The notes under the pieces are model-generated. The model was given only the letters and a program-made list of their open reading frames with translations. It was not told where the DNA came from and made no database searches. Shown piece after piece: positions 19,675-29,300 of a stretch of DNA of 64,000 bases. Source of the DNA: Rhizodiscina lignyota (taxonomy: Eukaryota; Ascomycota; Dothideomycetes; Aulographales; Rhizodiscinaceae). Location: the NCBI GenBank assembly GCA_010015805.1, contig ML978124.1:1-64000 (forward strand), given 5' to 3'. A program made the translations under genes and the position numbers. Numbering within the stretch: the first letter of the stretch is position 1; every line of letters starts with the position of its first letter.

Positions 19675-21827
19675 ATTGAAGAAGTTCGGATGGCAAAATT
19701 GCTGACTCTAATAGAATGGAAATGATACAGAAACACCGAGTCCCGCTATTCTCCACATGCGAGAGCGTCGGTGAGATTTAGACTTGACATGAGTAGGCCG
19801 TCCATCTTCTAGCTTCCCATATAATGATTGAAATGATACGGTATACTGGTCCCCCTATTCAGCACTATTATAGACGCGATGGCCGAGGGGCCATTAAACG
19901 TCACACTGAACAGTCGGAGGAAATATCTCAGATTTTGGATTCTTCGCGATGGTGGTTAGAAGTAAGTGCCTTCTATTTCTATTTCTGCAATTTGTTGTAT
20001 CGCAACGTTCAGGTTTCCAAGAGTGATTTCATCCAAGTTTATAGCCAGTGAAGCTTACAATTGGGATGCGTAGGAACGTGTTTATGTATAACTGGGCCGT
20101 GACGAGCTCGATTTGTATTGATTGAAGAAACAGAATATCCGATGTCCCGTATAATACCCGAAATGATACAGAAATACCACATCCATCTATTCTATGCTTG
20201 CAAGAGCATCAGTAAAGAGTCGACTTGCTATGTGTTGGCGCGCATTTACGCGTAGAACGGCGCTTTGATAAATTAGAGATTATGGTCTACATGGCTGAGG
20301 CTCCGACGATGGATAAAATGTCGTAGACACTAGTAAGTCTTCCTAATTGCAACGTGTGAGAGCATTGGCAGAGCGCTGAACTGATATATGCTGGAGCGTA
20401 TTTATGCGTAAGACCGGACTTTGAGGAATTGGACATACCTTATACAAAGAGACAGAACAGGTGGTCACTAGCAGAGCACCCAAAACGACACAGCTCTGCT
20501 CGCTTCTTCCAGATACATAGAATTTCTTGAAATCTCCCAACTTAAGCCCTTAACAGTAAGCTTAAACAGCCTCTCATCTTCGCCTAGAATCCACAGGAAT
20601 GTGAAGTGAATTTAGAAAGCGTCCGTTGGCTTGCAATGCCAATAGCAAGTCTAGGCCCATCGTCGGCTTAACTGCCGAATGGTCGATAGGCATGCAATGT
20701 GAGCCAGTCATTGGATCCGGGGTTGGTCGCAGGGGTCGTTGACGAGTTAAATTACAGTACAATTACTGCTCTCCGCCTCCTTATTCCTCTGTAAATTACG
20801 TCTAGAAAACACGGCTTCAGACCAATGAATGCCTCAAATCCTACCGGGCCGGGCCGTGCCCCGATTACTTGTGTGCGCCTTGACGCGCTAGTGGCTTTAA
20901 GAACGGTTCAGTCATGTACTTTAGACCACGCAATCATATAATACACAATATCACCGTCACCCTCTCTTAGAACCCCTGCTCTCAGCGAGCGCGCGGGCGG
21001 AGTGATTAGAGCTCCGGAAGTGGGCAGCGGTGGTAAGTGGGTAGCGTTGGTAATGGGGAGCAAGCCAGAAAGTGAGATCCAAAGGACTGGTGCGGCTAAG
21101 GAGCCGAAGCCTGAAGGGTCCTTAGTCCCTGCAGATGTTCACTTCTCAGCCAGCCAACTATTGGACTCGCGGACAAGACTCCGAAAGAGATCGACTCCGC
21201 GCAGATTTAGCTCCTCTACGGCGAATTGCAAAATCGGACGCCGCCATGACGTCACCAAGCTGATGCAGAGAAACCTGCTTGGGGTACGCCCTCTTAAGCA
21301 CTCAGACGCCTTTCCACTGTACAGATCCAAACCATGCCTGCGCGGGGTCCAATCGACGAGCGCGTACTACCTCTCTCATCTACGACAGGCTTAACATGAA
21401 TTATTGAATGTCTGTACAAGATGACAGCTACGTTACGGAGTAGCAACCACCTGATCCTAGAAAGAAAAGAGCTCTCACCTGAGACACTGCAGGCCGTGTC
21501 TTGAGCTAGTGAGTACTGCGTCGTATCTGAGGGCTTTCATGCGGCTACAGGGTCCCTCAGTCGCTTCGTCTCCCCTACGCCGTCCACTCGTTGTAGAGTA
21601 AAACTTGATTCTCACCACGCGTCCCAAAATGATTGTGACGCCCTGACGCCTCTTGAGGCACGGAGGGGCCTCCGTCATCTGCTTCACTCACTAGAAATAC
21701 TCGGCTACGTACTGACCATCGCTCATAACCCGAATTTTAACGCACGCTTTCAAAGTTCATCAATTTTCCCTCGTTCTGCAAAACGTCTCCCCCACACAAT
21801 ATCAAAAGGGTCGATTCTTTCGTCTTC
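19675..21827. other. 2.1 kb gene-poor stretch with degenerate repeats
   Basis: No convincing gene. Up to 20440 it contains several diverged copies of the same segments (listed separately). A TACGGAGTA motif lies near 21432. The longest open frame (about 21002-21394) lacks an ATG and any recognisable residues. The last 200 bases should hold the promoter of the gene at 21828. Confidence 0.5.
19718..20445. repeat. degenerate dispersed repeat copies
   Basis: GAAATGATACAGAAA-like segments occur at 19719, 19829 and 20160. The first and last are followed at similar distance by a (C/T)TGC(G/A)AGAGC(A/G)TC(A/G)GT-like motif (19755, 20197). A second pair, GCGCGCATTTACGCGTAGAA (20238) and GGAGCGTATTTATGCGTAAG (20391), each follows a GAGAGCAT or AAGAGCAT block. 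Another copy of the CTTGCGAGAGCATCAG motif lies at 44327-44347, far away. This looks like an old, mutated repeat family without coding potential. Confidence 0.6.
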
Positions 21828-22301
21828 ATGGCTGATTCGAACAGGTAGGCCTACAATTTTCCTTCCCTGCCCTTTCCTGGCTCCGAACTAACTGCCTCCA
21901 TTGCAGAAGCACCGATGTGCAGGGCGATTCGACAAGCACAAACGACGCCGTCAATAATGTAACCAAGACGAGGCCCAGAAAAATATCCGGGGCCCTCCAA
22001 AGACAAACAATTGAGGAACCCGATGACGAAAATGACGACGACATACTAGCAACAATGGGCCCCACCCGAAACCCGGCGTCGCGCCGCCGCATAGTGCCGG
22101 TACACCAGTCACGCATTTCAGACAGACCCCCAAAGGTCGGTGAGAAGGACAGCAGTTTAAAGATCAAGATCGAGCTGGATCTGGAAGTCGAGGTAGAGAT
22201 TTACGCGCGCGTCAAGGGCGATGTGACCATTGGGTTGATGTAGTGCCCAGGTCGAGATCTACGCACGAGTCAAAGGCGACGTCACCATTGGTTTATTGTG
22301 A
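21828..22301 (+). CDS. small conserved-type protein with tandemly duplicated terminal exon
   Basis: Exon 1 is 21828-21844, the intron 21845-21906 (GTAGGC...TTGCAG), and exon 2 starts at 21907. Read straight on, exon 2 ends at the TAG at 22241-22243 and gives 117 residues. If 22193-22250 is removed as a second GT-AG intron, the frame continues into 22251-22301, ends at TGA, and again gives 117 residues. The protein is polar and disordered up to about residue 95, then ends in a strand-rich tail, KIKIELDLEVEVEIYARVKG and on to DVTIGL plus Met or Leu. I recall similar tails on other fungal proteins of unknown function, but I cannot name the family. Nothing points to a membrane or secretion. Confidence 0.7.
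22193..22301 (+). repeat. tandem duplication forming an optional intron
   Basis: Copy 1 (22193-22243) and copy 2 (22251-22301) are each 51 bases, separated by TGCCCAG. Copy 1 starts with GTAGAG and the spacer ends in CAG, so copy 1 plus spacer (58 bases) is a formal intron of phase 0. Of 16 sense codons nine differ by a silent change, one gives Met/Leu, and the stops are TAG and TGA. Confidence 0.9.
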
Positions 22302-23069
22302 GATGTGAGTCGGACCTCGTTCGCCAGTCCTATCTTAGTAATATAAGAATAGTACGACTTAGCTCACTCTCAAAGCTCCTCTATGGCATCACAGCAATGC
22401 ATGTCTACTCTTGTTGTACTCGCGCCGATTTTCACCCGCCTGTGTATCTGTGGTTTGGAGCTGAAGGGTGCCAGGATGGGGGAAAGGGTCTTCGCAATGT
22501 ATCTAGTCCTTCATAACAGTAATTGAGGGAGTTTCTTCCGCAAGTGCACGACAAAGCACCAGTTCACTCAAAAGGATGAACAATTATCTAACACTTGGGA
22601 CTTTGGATCCTGCATAGACTGGCGCTATAAAATCTTAAATTGAGCTGCTGGAAACGAACTTCGCTCTGTTAAAATGGGTGCGCCTTCAACCATGATATCC
22701 GGCAAGCTGAGAAAACGTAATGCAAGGCTGGAAACTGGATTCGCCCCCAGCTCCCCGGTTCTCCATCTCTAGTCTTCCCGAAACGGAGTAGCGCATCTGA
22801 GCGGCCCCGCTATTTAGCGTCGACGAGAAAGAAAGAGGACCGCGACTTTGCGATCGAGCAGCTGAGTCTAGACTCTACATACTTCCAGCTACAAATCGCT
22901 TAATATACCAATCTTCGCAGAACATTGATCTTCCACTCTCCTCGACACCAAATTGATAAACAGAATATCTCGAGCTCTGATCCTGAGCTTACGGCCACGG
23001 CCTGGACAGTTGTCGGTCCCTTCGCGTTTCGCCCTCTGCCTGCGCTGGCGATCACCCAAGGAAAAAAAT
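22302..23069. other. gene-free stretch
   Basis: About 770 bases between two small genes on the plus strand. It holds the downstream part of the duplicated-exon gene and the promoter of the next gene. No RNA gene or repeat was recognised. Confidence 0.45.
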
Positions 23070-23784
23070 ATGGTCCTCGGTATTTTAACTTCTATAGCAG
23101 CCTGCCCCGCGATCATTGGCACCACTGAGGCTGTCCGTCAGGGTCAAAAGACGAGCGCCAAAGAGAAGCACAGAGGTCTCAAGTCGAACCTGTTCGTTTC
23201 GTGCTCCACGACCACGCGAAGTGGCAGAGAAGTAAACGGCAGCGAAGTAGTCCTGCAGAACAATAAGGTGCGTTGTTCTCACAAAGCCTACTCTAAGCGA
23301 GCAGTTCGCTCGTCTTTAGATCCTGATAGCGACAATCCTGCAGCTGTACCTTTCGACGCCTTCGCCCGACTTCCCAGACGGGAGCGAAGGCGACCATCCT
23401 TTCGCAGGCTATTTCCTTCCCTACCCAGATCAGAACTGGGGCCGTCTGGGGGAGGGCTTCGTCTCCACCATCTCCGACGAACCGCCCCAGCTCAACTGGA
23501 TATATGTGGACGAGGATACCCACGAAGTCAAATATGGAAATCGAGAAGAGTCCGAACCTCACGTCATTGGGCCGTGGGATTGCACACCGGTGGATAAGAG
23601 GGTCACGCTAGAGGGCTGGGAAGGCTTTTTGGCTGTCAGAGATGCGCCGGGGGAATGGGCGCTTTATTTTGACAGAGATGATGATGGCTTAAAAGAAATT
23701 GTCTCTCATAGTAAGCGAAAGGTAGAAGTCGAATTAATACGAAAGGAGAGGAGACAGCGCAAACCGAAGCCAGAGGATGATTGA
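23070..23784 (+). CDS. conserved small fungal protein of unknown function
   Basis: Exon 1 is 23070-23267. Exon 2 starts at 23344 (CCTGCAG acceptor) or, less likely, at 23320 (TTTAG); both keep the frame and give 212 or 220 residues. The N-terminus MVLGILTSIAACPAIIGTTE and the later block HPFAGYFLPYPDQNWGRLG, then LNWIYVDEDTHEVKYGNR, HVIGPWDCT and WALYFDRDDDG, form a pattern I recognise as a widespread ascomycete family without assigned function. The first 20 residues are hydrophobic and could be a short membrane anchor. The C-terminal 30 residues are Lys/Arg/Glu-rich. I prefer the downstream acceptor because NNKLYL fits the family better than the longer form. Confidence 0.8.
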
Positions 23785-24710
23785 GTTGTTCGCTTTTAAG
23801 CTATTCTCTTTTGTATAACATGTACAACTGTTCCTCGTCCGCCATGAATCCTCAACGATTTTCATGTGATCTCAATACTGCCATGAATCTGAGCGTGATA
23901 AGCACAGTCAAGATAAACCTTAGCTGTTCGATGTACTTGAGGTTGTGAAACACCAAGAACTCTGTTGCGCATATTTCAACCGAGTAATGGTGGCTAGGGG
24001 GTTCCATTAACGAGTAATACGAGCTCCTAGTAGCTCGGAGCTAACTCAACATAGGTAAAGTGCTCGCCCCACGCTGCATGACATCTTCAGGGAAAAGTTG
24101 GAGCAACGTGCAAAACCAGAAACCGGACCTGAATATCAATGTAGTGGGCCCAAAACCGGGCCTCCTCGTAGTGTCTGAAAATAGGGCCCCAACATGTGCT
24201 CAACATGCTCACTTACTCTACTACAATACAAAGCCCGAACAGTTACCAAGAGCCAGCTATTATTGCACATCCCGGGCCTGAAATCGGGCCCATCAGTGTC
24301 ACGAGCATAATGAGTCCAGCATGGGACGAAGAGATGATTTTCACAGAATTTTATTAGTGTGATTGATTAACTATACATTTACTGTGCATCGCTCGAGCAT
24401 CCACGTCATTATCATCAGGGGGAAGCCTCCCCCAGCCAAATGTGGCGTGAGAGGGCTCACAAAGCAGAAAAGGAAAGGCGGAAAGCGTCCGCCGGCTGTG
24501 TGAGTACCTAGGTACAAAATCCAAAAAGGACCAAGACAAAACAAAATCCCACGCACTAGGCGTGATGTGGATGGAAGGTACGGATCGCTCCGTCATGTCC
24601 TTCCCGCTTGACCCATCTTTACATTCGCATATCAGCTCCAAACTCCATTAATCACCAGAATGCTGAGGGAACTCGAGCCCTCACTTGGTCAAGACGTTGA
24701 GGAAAATTCC
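23785..24710. other. gene-free stretch between converging genes
   Basis: About 0.9 kb between two gene 3' ends. At 24146-24290 there are repeated GGGCC(C/T) blocks (GGGCCCAAAACCGGGCCT and GGGCCTGAAATCGGGCCC), the latter nearly palindromic. This may be a small repeat remnant. Otherwise nothing was seen. Confidence 0.4.
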
Positions 24711-27700
24711 TCAGTGAAAGATGACACCGAAGTGGAAGAGAACGACCAGGATAATTGCGAGGATCGGGAGAGCAGTGCAGAGAGTGATGCCCAAGTAGAG
24801 TGACAGCTGCTTCGGGACGCGGTTGACAGTCAAGATCTTCTCATCGGTCATCTTGGCGATCAGGGCGTCTCCTCCACCGAAGCGGTAGAGGATCAGGAGG
24901 GGTGGGAACACAGCGGCGCAGCCGAAGAGGAACCAGCTCAGAATCATGCGCCTGTTCTTCGTCTCGGCGTCGGTTATTGGGCCCAGCGGGATGTTGTACA
25001 GGTGCTGATCATGCTCGGAGGCCTGCTGGCGGAGCTGCTCGGTCACCGAGCGAACACCACTGGGAGTGTCGAAGAGAGGCGAACCCGTGTCGGAGCTGTC
25101 ACGACGGGCGGCGACAACAGGGGCAGGTCCGGCGAACTGGGAGAAGTGGGTGTTAACAGTCGACGTGCTGTGGTGATGCTTCCGGCTGATGGAAGGCGAA
25201 ATGGGTGAGACTTGCTTGTTGCGGACCAGCTGCATCTCGCGCAGCTCAGTTTGGCCGGACACGGAGGCACGCTTGCCGCTGTTGAGTGCAGTCTGGTGCC
25301 TGAGAGCGGCAAGACGGCGCTCCTCACGCTCACGACGCCTGATCTCGCGCAGCTCGACCAGGTTGCCAGTTTCGACGTTGCCGCGAGACGATGCCTTTGA
25401 TTTGGGCAGGAGAGGCGACGGAGCCTCGGCATGGGCGAGAGTTGGCGACTTTGGAGGAGGCGAAGACGGGAAGTACTTGGCCGTAACTGGAGATCCAGGA
25501 AAGGAACGCTGCGGAGACTCGAGAGGGGATACCGTGTAACCCTCTTGCTGGCCTTCTTCGTAGTATTGGCCATAGTCCACGTCTCTGCCATAGGCATCTT
25601 CTTCATCAGTAGGTGGCGAGGGCATCTGAACTAGCGGAGAGCTCTCGAATTGATGGACGGGCGTGCTGCTCCATTGAGCACCAGGAGTGCTGGAGTTGGC
25701 GAGACTGCTGCCGGCTTCGCGCATGCCAGTGCCGAGAGGTGTTCCAGTAAGATTCGCCTTTGGACCAAGAACCGTGAACTTCGAGAAGGAATCCTCGTGT
25801 GCGTGCTGGCTGACGGGAAGGGGGCTACTTGGGCCAGCCTCGGGCGAAACGGACATATCTCTCATGTTGCCGAGAACATTCGGGTCATTGTCGTAGATGA
25901 TGTCTTCGTTGGGTCCGGCCGTGAGAAGCTGGCTCATCGTGTGTGGTCCGCGTGTAGTGCCAACGAAGAAGTCATCAGTGTTCCAGGAAGTGTACTGTGG
26001 ACGCGTTCCAGTAGACTCGGTCGGCTCAGCTGCATGTGTTGGCTGCGCATTGTTTCCGATGATAGGTGAAGCCTGACGCGACCTTGGACTCTCTGCAAAC
26101 TCGACTGTAGGTGCACGTGTCGGAGTAGACTGTAAGTGTACTGAAGGAGTGCCTTGGAATGGGTGTTGGTAGCCTGGAGCCAATGGGGCAGGTTGATAGC
26201 GTGAAGAAGCAGCCAAGTCATGCAGGTGTTCCTGTTGTGCCGGAACAGTGGGGATAGCGTCTTCGCTGTAGTAACTGCTACGGTTATCTTGCAATTCACC
26301 AATGCCGTAGTTTGCGTGTGGCTGGAACATAGGCTGGGACACCATGAAAGACGCGTCGGAATAATCCGCCATGCTCGACATAGTTCCTTCCGGTTGGAGT
26401 GTCTGCTTGCTGTTGGATCCAACAGTCTCCCAATCGCCTTCACGGTATTCAACGCCTTCCTCTTCCTCGTCTTCAGTGTCCATGTCAGCATACGAGTGCT
26501 CACCAGGAGAGTCTTCTCTAGGCGGATGGCCCTCCATCGGAAACAGACGCGGCGAGTTGCCCGCCCACATCACTGGAACGCCCGAAGACTTGTAAGATCT
26601 GTGAGATAGGGGACTCGACAGAGGACTCGACGTGTTCGCAGCGCCGCGTGGGAACTCGATCTCAGCGCTATCTTCCTCATCGATGATCTGATTGAGCCTT
26701 CTTGGAGTCGTCGGCGTACGTCCATGAGCGAAATAGTCCTCAGGATACTCAGGAGCTAACTCGTATGCGTGGTTCGAGTGCGCGGTTGTCGGTCGGTTTG
26801 ACAGCATATCACCACTACGGCCACTTGCGCGGCTCAAGACTCGAGGAGTACTGGCAACAGCAGACGGTGAACGGATAGACGGCGAACCCAGAATCGGTGA
26901 ACGAGGATTCAGAGGCAGCGGCGACATGCGTATCATGGTATCCGGGCTCATTCGATCGATCTCGGCTTCATTATCATCTTGCACTCCCGGAAGAGTCTGT
27001 GATGAAGCTGTCGCTTGCTCGGACATGACATTCAAGCCAGATCCATTTCCACCGTTTCCTCCAGCAAACTGCTGAGACAAGAGCAGAAGCTGCCTTGTGT
27101 CACCATACGACTCGCCGGAAGTGATATCCGAAAGACCAGAGCCAGGGTTGAACTGAAACCTTGGTACGAAAGCTGGAAGCGAACCCATCAGTGGCAACGA
27201 AATTGGCGGCGGCACTCCAGATGAAGTGTGGAACACATGAGCACCAGGTACGAATGCGTGCATCTCTGGAGTCTTCGGGCTTGGAGATGAGCTGCTGTTC
27301 TGGCTGCTCATCGTTGTAGTGTTGGTGTTAAGAGAAGTGGCAGAGATCTGAGCCTCAGTTGGTGCATTACCGACCAGGTCGTGAGGCGAAATTTGAATGG
27401 CGTTCTCGTCATCATGGAGATCAATCAGCGAAGTATCCGTCACATCCGTGTCACCGTATTCATTGATGATGTTGTTGATGGTTGTGTCCTTCGTACTGGA
27501 CTCTCGATGCGCATGAAGCGGGAAAGAGGAATGGCGACTGTTACGACTGTTACGCTGGGGATCAAAGTCAAAGTCGAAACCGTGCACGCCGGCTTCGCTC
27601 GAGTAGTCGGTCTGGCCAGTGCGACGACCATACGGAACGCTATGACGCAGGTCGATGAGACTTTCGGGATACATCAATTCAGAGTCCTGTCGAAGATATG

Positions 27701-29300
27701 TCGAAGACGGATAGTGAGACTCGTAATCGCGTAGCGTATGCGCCATGCCAATATCTCCGAGTGATTCGGAGATACGGTTCGGATTGCCAGGGTCGAGATC
27801 GAACGGGTCATCGTCTGCATGAAAGCCATATGGAGCAGACTGGCTGGGAGCACCAATACCTGCGATGAGTTGCTGGCCTTGCAGATTTGTCACTTCACCT
27901 CCTTGCTGAGCAATAGCCTGGTTCATGACACGAAAGGTATCCATGCCTCTATGCCATGCCCTCGACAACCGATCTCTGATGCTCGTAGAACGCGCCGGGG
28001 TAAAGGCACCGCGATGGGGAGAAGTTGCAGGAAGGTCATCGTTCGAAGTAAGGGTCTGATACCCGACCGAGGTTGGAGTACGAGCTGGAGTACGAGCTGG
28101 AGTAGTACGCATGACGGGCTCCGGAATCTGAGGAAGATTGAAGTTGGACGGGGCAGGAACTTGGGGAAGATTGACGTTAGATTGGGTAGGGGATTTGCCA
28201 CTACGAATCGAACGCGTCGTAATTGACTCATGAGCCGAAGCAAAGTCATCGTACAGAGCACGACGAGATGGTGGTTGCATCTCGATGCCCTCAGCGTCGG
28301 TGTTACGACGCAAACGTGGCGCCATGTCGGCGCTCACTTCTGAGAGAGCAGCGGTGGCAGGATTGAAATAATCCGCGCTGTCCCTCTCGACGGGTTCTGG
28401 AGTTTCTATACATGATAAGAGTAGCGACTGATGCGGATTAACAAGGTCAAAGGACACACCACGATAGTGCAAGACAGTTGGGGGTGCCGAGTGTGGCTGT
28501 TGTTGTTGCGGAGCTGCCTCTTCACTCGAGCTTTGTTGTGGTTGAGTTGGACGCGTCAGCAACTCTGTTGTGGTCGCAAGAGGAGTTGGTTCGATTCTTC
28601 GAGGCGGCTGAGGAAATTTCGAAAGCGAAACAGTCGGTGAGCTTGTTGCAGGCCGTGCTTCAAGTGCAGGACTGCCACTGGCGCTGGCGGGCTGCGAAAA
28701 GGAAACGGTGGCAAACAGCTGCTCTGGCTGCGAAGCTTCCCGCCGCGGCAGGTGTTTGATCGACTTGAAATTCTTCGTGCGATCACGCAACCTGCTGCTG
28801 TCGAGAGCTGTAGCTGGAGTGCTGCTTGAGTTTGTAAAGAGCGAGGGTGTTCGTGAATGAGCGTGATGAGGTTGTGGTGGAGAGGCAGAAGCGAGGGAAG
28901 AGGGCGGCGGCGGGATGTGCGAAAAAAAAAAGGTTGGGCCGGCAATTTCCGCCGGAGGCAAAAGAGATTGCAGGCGACGCGTCGAGCGCGACTTTGAGGA
29001 TGACGATGGTTGCACAAGCGACCGCTGAGAAGGCACGCGTTCGATCACATTCAGCCCCGATGCGCCTCTCCTCCTCTTCAATCTTCTCTCACTGCTCACC
29101 GACGACCCGACCGAGCTTGGAGTCGCCTGTTGTTTTCGATATTCGTGCAGCGAAAGAGCTTGGCCGGGCGTGTGCGACCTCATCGAGCTCAGCGAGTGAT
29201 GCGGTGTGTGAATTGGAGTGATTGGAGTCGCGGCACGAACCGGAACGCCTTGATCGATCGTTGTCGGGATTGCTGTGTATCCAGTAGAAAACATCTTCAT
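24711..29300 (-). CDS. very large Ser/Pro/Thr-rich protein with C-terminal membrane segments
   Basis: About 1529 residues without introns, taking the ATG at 29298-29300; a second ATG follows two codons later. The N-terminus carries PGQALSLHEYRKQQ, a conserved block in ascomycete proteins of unknown function. Most of the chain is disordered, with Ser, Pro, Thr, Gln and many SP/TP sites that could be phosphorylated. Acidic patches (TEDEEEEGVEYREGDWE) and a charged helix (REIRRREREERRLAALRHQT) are visible near the C-terminus. The last ~85 residues hold two hydrophobic spans, MILSWFLFGCAAVFPPLLIL and LYLGITLCTALPILAIILVV, so the protein is probably tail-anchored with a large cytosolic domain. It may be a cell-cortex or signalling scaffold, but that is speculation. 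The frame stays open over 4.6 kb, so it is surely coding. Confidence 0.85.
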   Translation of the reverse strand: MKMFSTGYTAIPTTIDQGVPVRAATPITPIHTPHHSLSSMRSHTPGQALSLHEYRKQQATPSSVGSSVSSERRLKRRRGASGLNVIERVPSQRSLVQPSSSSKSRSTRRLQSLLPPAEIAGPTFFFSHIPPPPSSLASASPPQPHHAHSRTPSLFTNSSSTPATALDSSRLRDRTKNFKSIKHLPRREASQPEQLFATVSFSQPASASGSPALEARPATSSPTVSLSKFPQPPRRIEPTPLATTTELLTRPTQPQQSSSEEAAPQQQQPHSAPPTVLHYRGVSFDLVNPHQSLLLSCIETPEPVERDSADYFNPATAALSEVSADMAPRLRRNTDAEGIEMQPPSRRALYDDFASAHESITTRSIRSGKSPTQSNVNLPQVPAPSNFNLPQIPEPVMRTTPARTPARTPTSVGYQTLTSNDDLPATSPHRGAFTPARSTSIRDRLSRAWHRGMDTFRVMNQAIAQQGGEVTNLQGQQLIAGIGAPSQSAPYGFHADDDPFDLDPGNPNRISESLGDIGMAHTLRDYESHYPSSTYLRQDSELMYPESLIDLRHSVPYGRRTGQTDYSSEAGVHGFDFDFDPQRNSRNSRHSSFPLHAHRESSTKDTTINNIINEYGDTDVTDTSLIDLHDDENAIQISPHDLVGNAPTEAQISATSLNTNTTTMSSQNSSSSPSPKTPEMHAFVPGAHVFHTSSGVPPPISLPLMGSLPAFVPRFQFNPGSGLSDITSGESYGDTRQLLLLSQQFAGGNGGNGSGLNVMSEQATASSQTLPGVQDDNEAEIDRMSPDTMIRMSPLPLNPRSPILGSPSIRSPSAVASTPRVLSRASGRSGDMLSNRPTTAHSNHAYELAPEYPEDYFAHGRTPTTPRRLNQIIDEEDSAEIEFPRGAANTSSPLSSPLSHRSYKSSGVPVMWAGNSPRLFPMEGHPPREDSPGEHSYADMDTEDEEEEGVEYREGDWETVGSNSKQTLQPEGTMSSMADYSDASFMVSQPMFQPHANYGIGELQDNRSSYYSEDAIPTVPAQQEHLHDLAASSRYQPAPLAPGYQHPFQGTPSVHLQSTPTRAPTVEFAESPRSRQASPIIGNNAQPTHAAEPTESTGTRPQYTSWNTDDFFVGTTRGPHTMSQLLTAGPNEDIIYDNDPNVLGNMRDMSVSPEAGPSSPLPVSQHAHEDSFSKFTVLGPKANLTGTPLGTGMREAGSSLANSSTPGAQWSSTPVHQFESSPLVQMPSPPTDEEDAYGRDVDYGQYYEEGQQEGYTVSPLESPQRSFPGSPVTAKYFPSSPPPKSPTLAHAEAPSPLLPKSKASSRGNVETGNLVELREIRRREREERRLAALRHQTALNSGKRASVSGQTELREMQLVRNKQVSPISPSISRKHHHSTSTVNTHFSQFAGPAPVVAARRDSSDTGSPLFDTPSGVRSVTEQLRQQASEHDQHLYNIPLGPITDAETKNRRMILSWFLFGCAAVFPPLLILYRFGGGDALIAKMTDEKILTVNRVPKQLSLYLGITLCTALPILAIILVVLFHFGVIFH

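Noticed and set aside
21002-21394. 130-codon open frame between the repeats and the duplicated-exon gene
   Set aside because: Begins with GTG, no recognisable residues, lies in repeat-rich DNA.
24105-24295. GGGCCC-rich segment as a MITE
   Set aside because: Only short near-palindromes; no long terminal inverted repeats or target duplication.
25043-25606. 187-codon frame inside the large tail-anchored-protein gene
   Set aside because: Shadow of the Ser/Pro-rich coding strand in another frame.
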